Positions 58,936 through 64,000 of a stretch of DNA of 64,000 nucleotides are shown here, in pieces. Origin of the DNA: Coprinellus micaceus (taxonomy: Eukaryota > Basidiomycota > Agaricomycetes > Agaricales > Psathyrellaceae); the NCBI GenBank assembly GCA_951394405.1, contig OX596334.1:4092001-4156000 (forward strand). The letters are read 5' to 3'. Under the pieces are notes generated by a model. That model saw only the letters and a program-made list of their open reading frames with translations. It was not told the DNA's origin and did not search any database. The first letter of the stretch is position 1. Each line of letters begins with the position of its first letter. A program made the translations under genes and the position numbers.

Positions 58936-61900
58936 ATGTCCGCCAGATCTGACCAGAAGAAAAGGATGCACCTTGGCGTTGGTGGCAGTGATCCTAGAAA
59001 GCGATCCAGATCGCGCAGTCCCTCATTGCAGGGCGTCTCTGTTCCCCTACCAGTGCCGGATGAGCGTTCAGGGTCGTCAGAGAATGCCCAGCTGCAAGAA
59101 TCTGGGCGACAGTGTCATTCCTTCCCCGCACCTCACCTACCACCTACTATGGTTGTGGAAGACCGTTCGAGCCACCACCACGGGAATACTTGTGAGGTCT
59201 AATCGTCTCCTGTCCACAGGTCATTCTCACTTCCTGAACAGACAATACTTCAAACACTGTACATGGGACTGCCAATTACATTGGGAGTGTGACGCGTTCA
59301 ACCTTGGACGCGAACTCGGGTGAGCATTGAAGCCTGAAGGACCGTAGGGACACGACCTAATCGACATACGCTATGGAAGTGACGATCGAGTGGGCGTTCT
59401 TCACGTCTGAAAATGGTGAGTTCAAAGGCGCTGCTTGCCATGTCGATCTGATACTGAGGGTCTGCCAGAAGCAATCTTGCTTTGGGACAGCCTGCCTAAA
59501 CAACGTGATCTCAGTGGCCAGCACAGCGAGTACTTGGAAGGAAGCCGTGAAGAGACTGTTCGGGACATCCTGGGCTGGGGTAAAGACCCCAAGTCGGAGC
59601 TCTCCCTCTTCATTCACGGAGCTGCGGGATTAGGAAAATCCACACTTGCCCGTTACCTCACTCATCGACTTCACATAGCCGACCTTCTTGCCGCTTCCGT
59701 GTCCCTCAATGCCTTACCTAGCGATTCCCGAGGCCCGGAGAGTGTGGTGAAGATGATATCCCGGGAAATTGGTGAAACTTATCCCGGCGCCATTCCCTCC
59801 ATCTTGGAAGCTATCAAGTCGTGCAAAGGAGCACTGTTGGTGGACCACGTCGAAAAGTACATGATTGAGCCTGTACGATCCCTAGGCCTGTCTCATCCTC
59901 TTATCGTACTCTTCGATGCCATCGACGAGTGGGAATCCCATGCGGCCCTTCTCAAAGCACTTTCCTCCTTGGCTCCCACCCCTACTTCGGTCAAATTCAT
60001 TTTTCTCGGCCGGTCCGACCCTCGAGCTCGGGGTTTCAAAGACATTTCGATTCACCCTTACCCTCTCCAACCCGTACCAACGGCCATCATGGTACAATAC
60101 CTCGAGAAGCAATTTGAGGACGTAAACTGGGAACACGGACAACGCCCAGCTCCATGGCGGATCACACAACTTGCGGAGCTTGCGAACGGGCTATTCATTT
60201 GGGCGACTGTTGTGTGCTCCCTCCTACAGAAGAGGTTGAGCCGCTTGTCCCCCGAAGACATCCTTGACTCCATTCTTGCGGCGCGCCGAAGCCTCGGAGA
60301 TAGTGAGCAGCTGGCGACTCTATATCACCAGGCGATAATGTGGCTCTTTCCGGATTGCGAGGACCGAGACCTCTTTCGAGAGTACATGGGCGCCACGCTT
60401 GCCCTTCAAGAGCCTCTTCCAATCGCCGACTTTGCGGGACTGACCAACCTGCCTATTCGCGCGATTCACAGCCTCCAACTCGAACTTAAAGCCTTGCAAA
60501 TTCGTCAGGTCGGCAACTGCGAAGGGGATCCCACAGTTTATCCAGCCAGTGCACTTTGCCACCAGTCGTTTTTAGACTACCTGGAAAGTACCTCGACACC
60601 GCCGCACGTTGCATTCCGTGTCCCACTGCTCGACGCGCATGCTCAATTAGCGCAATGTTGCCTCACTGTGCTGCCTCATTTCTTCCCCAGCTCTCATCCT
60701 ATCGACCCCCTTCACCTTTCTCCCAAACACATGTACATTGTGAGATACCTTGCTACACACATCCACCGTGGAACCACGTCCGTCCGGTCAGGTTCGGCTG
60801 TTGGGTGGGAAGGGACAAGGGTCTGCAAACTGCTTCAGCAAATTGGGAGCAAAACCTTGTTCCAATGGGGTTCTCTGCTCATTTGCTTGGTGAAACCTGG
60901 GTCTGTGATGGAGGAAGGATGTTACGGGGACGGTGAGATGGGGAGGTTAATGCAGGACATTGCAGGTGTCCTTGGGCCAGACTCCCCGGAGGTCATACCA
61001 TTGCAAGTAATACCCTGCTTGGAGGTGGCGGTCCGTCTCCAACCCGCAAGTGCGGGAATCTGGGATGACCTGGGTTGGGCTTACTGTCAACTAGCAAAAT
61101 ACACCAAAGGCATCAATGCAGGAGACAAGGCCATATTAGCCCACCAAAATGCATTGGATATTGTGGAAGAATCTGGGAGTTCCAACCGAGCCTCTGTGCT
61201 GTTCTCGCTGGCAACTTCACTCCACACTCGCTTTGAGCTCATCGGGAATACTCGAGACCTAGATCGTTCGATATCACTCCACCAAGAGGCCCTAGCTCTG
61301 CGCCCTCCAGGTCATGCAGCTCGTGCAGATTCTCTGGGTAATTTGGCCATCGCGCTTGGATCCTCCTCAGAACTCGGAAACTCTATGGACAATATCAATG
61401 GAATAATTTGCCTAGAGAGAGAGGCTCTCAACCTGCGCCCACCTGGCCATGAGGGTCGTGGCCGCTGCCTCCGAAACCTTGCAACTTCGCTTCAGTCTCG
61501 TTCCAAGATGATGGCATCCACCGCCGACTCGGACGAGGCAGTTCAACTGTGCAGGGAAGCTCTCAAACTGTGTCCCCCTGGACATACAGACCGTGTTGCA
61601 GCTCTCAAAAGCCTTGCAGTTTGCTTTCAGTCTCGTTCCGAGACGACGGCATCCGCCGCCGACTTGGACGAGGCGGTTCAACTGTACAGGGAAGCCCTCG
61701 AACTGTGTCCCCCTGGACATACAGACCGTGTTGCAGCTCTAGACGACCTTGCAGATTCACTTCAGTCTCGTTTCGAGACGACGTCATCCACCGCCGACTT
61801 GGACGAGGTGGTTCAACTGCGCAGGGAAGCACTTGAACTGTGCCCACCCGGACATGCAGACCGTGTCGCAGCTCTCCAAGACCTTGCCGCTTCCCTCTAT

Positions 61901-62452
61901 TCTCGGTTTGAGACCACAGCGTCTGCTGCTGATATCGAGGAAAGTATCTCTCTGTGTCGGGAGGCGCTGGGGCACTGCCCACCAGGTCATACAGGCCGTG
62001 CCATGTCTCTCAACGAGCTGGCGTGGAGTCTCACCTTCCGGTATGAAGCCCAAGGACTCACACATGACCTTGAAGAGTCAATTTCTCTTGGGAAAGAGTT
62101 ACTTTCCCTTCGCCAAGTTGGTCACCCTGACCGCTATAATGCTTTGGACACGCTAGCAAAGGCCCTCCATTTCAAACCCGAGCACCTTGACGAAGCTCTC
62201 CAGCTGAGTAGGGAGTCGGTTTCTCTCACCGCACCAGGCCACGAACAATATTGGGAGATCCAGATGACCCTAATCACCATCCTCCTTCGCCACCACAAAT
62301 CCTCAAGCTCTGTTGAGGAGCTCCAAGAAGCTATATCCATCTGTGAAGGGGCCCTCTTGCTATTCCCACCAAATCACTTCCTTCGCCCCAAGCTCCTCCG
62401 CCTCCAAGCCAAATTGGCTGAGGCACCGTCCTCTTCTCCATCTCAACCCTGA
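58936..62452 (+). CDS. NLR-like NACHT-TPR protein D (3-4 exons, ~1105 aa, 10 TPR units)
   Basis: Exons 58936-59191, 59242-59319 and 59469-62452 join in phase. Intron 2 is 149 nt and could hold a 12-codon exon (59380-59415, VTIEWAFFTSEN), leaving introns of 60 and 53 nt. The leader starts MSARSDQKKRMHLGVGG and DPRKRSRSRSPS, and ends VEDRSSHHHGNT. Exon 2 gives YNTSNTVHGTANYIGSVTR. Domains: EAILLWDSLPKQRDLSG, Walker A GAAGLGKST (162-170), Walker B LIVLFDAIDEW (about 256-266), FLGRSDPR, GLFIWATV and the LQEPLPIADF winged helix. Ten TPR units from about residue 630 end PPNHFLRPKLLRLQ. The NACHT half is nearest to gene C while the TPR half and 3' flank are nearest to gene A, which suggests exchange between array members. 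Confidence 0.88.
59242..59319 (+). other. Short phase 1-1 motif exon of gene D
   Basis: These 78 nt encode YNTSNTVHGTANYIGSVTR followed by STLDANS. The acceptor is CTGAACAG and the donor GTGAGC. It is nearly the same as gene C's exon at protein level. Confidence 0.85.
61175..62440 (+). repeat. TPR-coding array, 10 units (gene D)
   Basis: The central units (61485-61880) are highly alike (GGACATACAGACCGTGTTGC, GACTTGGACGAGG). The last three units match the ends of genes A and B (FKPEHLDEALQLSRESVSL). Confidence 0.85.
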
Positions 62453-62454
62453 AT

Positions 62455-63100
62455 CCCCATCCTCCGAGCCTTGCCTCCAGAATGATCTACGCCACGGACT
62501 TTGCTTCGCTTTCTCTCTGTTCGCTTATATGTATTCCTCTACTTCGTGCGCTTCGCTCTCCGTCGCTGTGTTTCCATCTTTCTCGCTTGTATACGTCGAA
62601 CCCGGTCTGTCCTCACCTCCCCACGATCTCCTACTTACTGCCCCACTGCACGTTCCGCACCAGACCCCGATTCACGATATGTTGTTACCCAGTCCCCGTC
62701 CTTACCTGCCCTTAATTTCCCACTATCTGTGCTTTCACCCCTTCGATACCCCCCTTCCTATGTTCCCGTCGTCAGTATGCATTTATTCTGCTCGCTCCCC
62801 GCCGCCGCCGCCGTACTGTTCCCGGATGATGCACGCTCTCGAGTCCTGGGTTTGTTTCTTATATAGTACTCCCCAGTCGAAGAGTGAAGCCCGACGAACG
62901 AATGAACGAATGAACGATGAATGATGAATGATAACGGATGCATAGACATCCATACGCATGTGGTTGTATTTTGGCAGAGGAGGGTAAGGCGTGGGACGGG
63001 TACATGAAGTCTGCGGTACGACAAAGAAACCAGGGGGTACGTGAAGTCTGCGACGGATGCGACGGTGCAATGATGTGATGAAGAAGACGGGGTGAAGGGA
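62455..63100. other. 3' flank of gene D and eL37 3' flank
   Basis: 62482-62525 repeats the gene A 3' flank, and 62620-62705 is one unit of the 3'-flank repeat. 62897-62935 is a GAACGAAT/GAATGAT microsatellite-like run. 62945-63100 (CCATACGCATGTGGTTG, GGGTACATGAAGTCTGCG) is the eL37 3' flank also seen at 11.46 and 23.07 kb. No gene is seen. Confidence 0.6.
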
Positions 63101-63104
63101 GCGT

Positions 63105-63720
63105 TTACTCGGAGGTAGCCTTGGCTTTCTTGGTTGTGGAGGTGTTCTCCCTGGGGAGTAAGATTGGTTAGTTAGGGGCCAATCGAGAAGAGAGGAGGGG
63201 GAGAGGTAGGGATAAGGAGGTCGAGGGTAAAAGAGTGAAAGCACGTGGGAGAAAGCGAGGGAAGGCGAACGATCAAAGCGAGGGTTCGAGGGATAGCGAG
63301 AGAGGAAATGAAAGCGAACGCGTAGAGATAGCAACGAAACCGATCACCCAATCCAAAAAGAAATCCACGTACCGGAACCCATTCTTGAACCTCCTAGACA
63401 CATCCTTCAGGTACTGCATCCTGCCGGTGCCGGTGGTCTTGCGGCGCTTGGCGGATGGGAGGCCGCATCGGGCACAGGCTGTGGGTTTCGTTTGAGTGGG
63501 GGGAGAGGTGCATGGGGAGATAGGAGGGAGGGTTTTGCGAAGAGGGGAAAGGGAGGAGAGAGTGGGAGGGGTGCGTAGAGAGAGAGAGAGAGAGAAGAGG
63601 GAAGAATAGATCAATCGACGACCATGCGAGGGAGGAAGGAGGACGCACTCTTGTGTTGCTTGTGGAAAGCGCGGTTGGCAGCCGCAACACATGCAGAGGG
63701 TGTGGCCCTTAGTGTGGCCC
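63105..63720 (-). pseudogene. Ribosomal protein eL37 pseudogene, copy 3 (best preserved)
   Basis: Exons 2-4 splice cleanly. Exon 2 (about 63650-63720) reads [11 protein letters not shown], then a 4-base excess (TGCC) shifts the frame before NRAFHKQHK. Exon 3 (63373-63478) reads [10 protein letters not shown] and [20 protein letters not shown] with KNGFR. Exon 4 (63105-63150) reads [14 protein letters not shown] and a TAA stop. Eleven residues between PSAK and RRKTTG ([10 protein letters not shown] in other copies) are deleted in frame. ACACTAAGGGCC is duplicated in tandem at the exon 2 start, and exon 1 with the ATG is not found. A functional gene must lie elsewhere in the genome. Confidence 0.85.
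63577..63600. repeat. (GA)n microsatellite
   Basis: A pure run of about ten GA dinucleotides lies within the large intron of eL37 copy 3. Confidence 0.9.
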
Positions 63721-63889
63721 TTAGTGTATAACGATAGGTCGTATAAGGAGTTGGGCGTGGGTGGTGAAGACAAACTCGAAGGCCGATAGTGCGAACCCAG
63801 AACACCCAAGGTCCTCTTCCTTCTCATGGACTTTTCCTCCAAGAAAGCCGGGGTTATTGCGTCAGCCATTGTGCGCGAGGCATCCATGT

Positions 63890-63995
63890 GGGATCCATGA
63901 CAGTGAAGGAGCCGGATATGTGGGTAAAGGAGATACTCAGAGTTGTGGTGAGGGTAGAACGGAACCTCTTTGGTGGTCGACTGCAACAGTGGTGA
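63890..63995. repeat. Dispersed repeat 'P', copy 4
   Basis: It carries GGGATCCATGACAGTGAAGGAG, AGTTGTGGTGAGGGT and GAACGGAACCTCTTTGGTGG, matching the 12.2-kb copy, and has the same position relative to eL37 (its 5' side). The window ends inside or just after it. Confidence 0.65.
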
Positions 63996-64000
63996 CGACC

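Noticed and set aside
63105..63720. Calling eL37 copy 3 a functional ribosomal gene
   Set aside because: Exon 2 has a 4-base frame shift, 11 conserved residues are missing and no start exon is found.

Overview
The window looks like nuclear DNA of a basidiomycete fungus, most likely an Agaricomycete. Its genes have many short (about 50-60 nt) GT-AG introns. It holds fungal-type proteins: a YAT-family amino acid permease, remnants of the fungal ribosomal protein eL37 gene, an Agaricomycete-type membrane protein with the 'LQSGDESEWG' signature, and NACHT-TPR proteins. There is no operon structure and no bacterial signal. The species cannot be named from the sequence.

The core is a same-strand array of NLR-like NACHT-TPR genes. 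Four appear intact: gene A 16117-20750, gene B 28073-31653, gene C 40981-44478 and gene D 58936-62452. A fifth is a broken relic with a NACHT start at about 5400-5640 and a TPR end at about 7794-7990. All four intact genes share one design. It runs: leader exon, tiny phase 1-1 exon (78-81 nt) with an Asn/Thr/Gly-rich motif, NACHT ATPase, helical/winged-helix region, then a C-terminal array of about 42-residue TPR units (17, 11, 8 and 10 units). By analogy with fungal NLRs these are probably cytosolic self/non-self or heterokaryon-type immune receptors. The TPRs would be the recognition array and the short motif a candidate oligomerisation signal.

Layout. 0-1.9 kb: short degenerate repeats and a possible RNase H-like retroelement scrap. 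1.9-4.3 kb (-): an intact eight-exon amino acid permease. 4.3-8.1 kb: unrecognised open frames and the NLR relic, split by a 1.7-kb repeat. 8.35-9.45 kb (-): a four-exon small membrane protein. 10.5-16.0 kb: decayed duplicates (eL37 pseudogene, second copy of the 1.7-kb repeat, membrane-protein pseudogene). 16.1-62.5 kb: NLR genes A-D separated by spacers of about 7, 9 and 14 kb. 62.5-64.0 kb: a third eL37 pseudogene.

The spacers before genes B, C and D are diverged copies of one long repeat (about 23.7-27.7, 32.2-40.4 and 47.6-58.5 kb), so the locus seems to have grown by segmental duplication of [NLR gene + spacer]. Three decayed eL37 copies, each on the strand opposite to the NLR genes, lie 1.3-4 kb downstream of NLR genes or of the relic and mark the same duplications. 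The third spacer carries a clean insertion of a 1.36-kb inverted-repeat element with target duplication, and the matching empty site is visible in the second spacer. I saw no CRISPR array, no convincing tRNA or rRNA, and no intact transposase.
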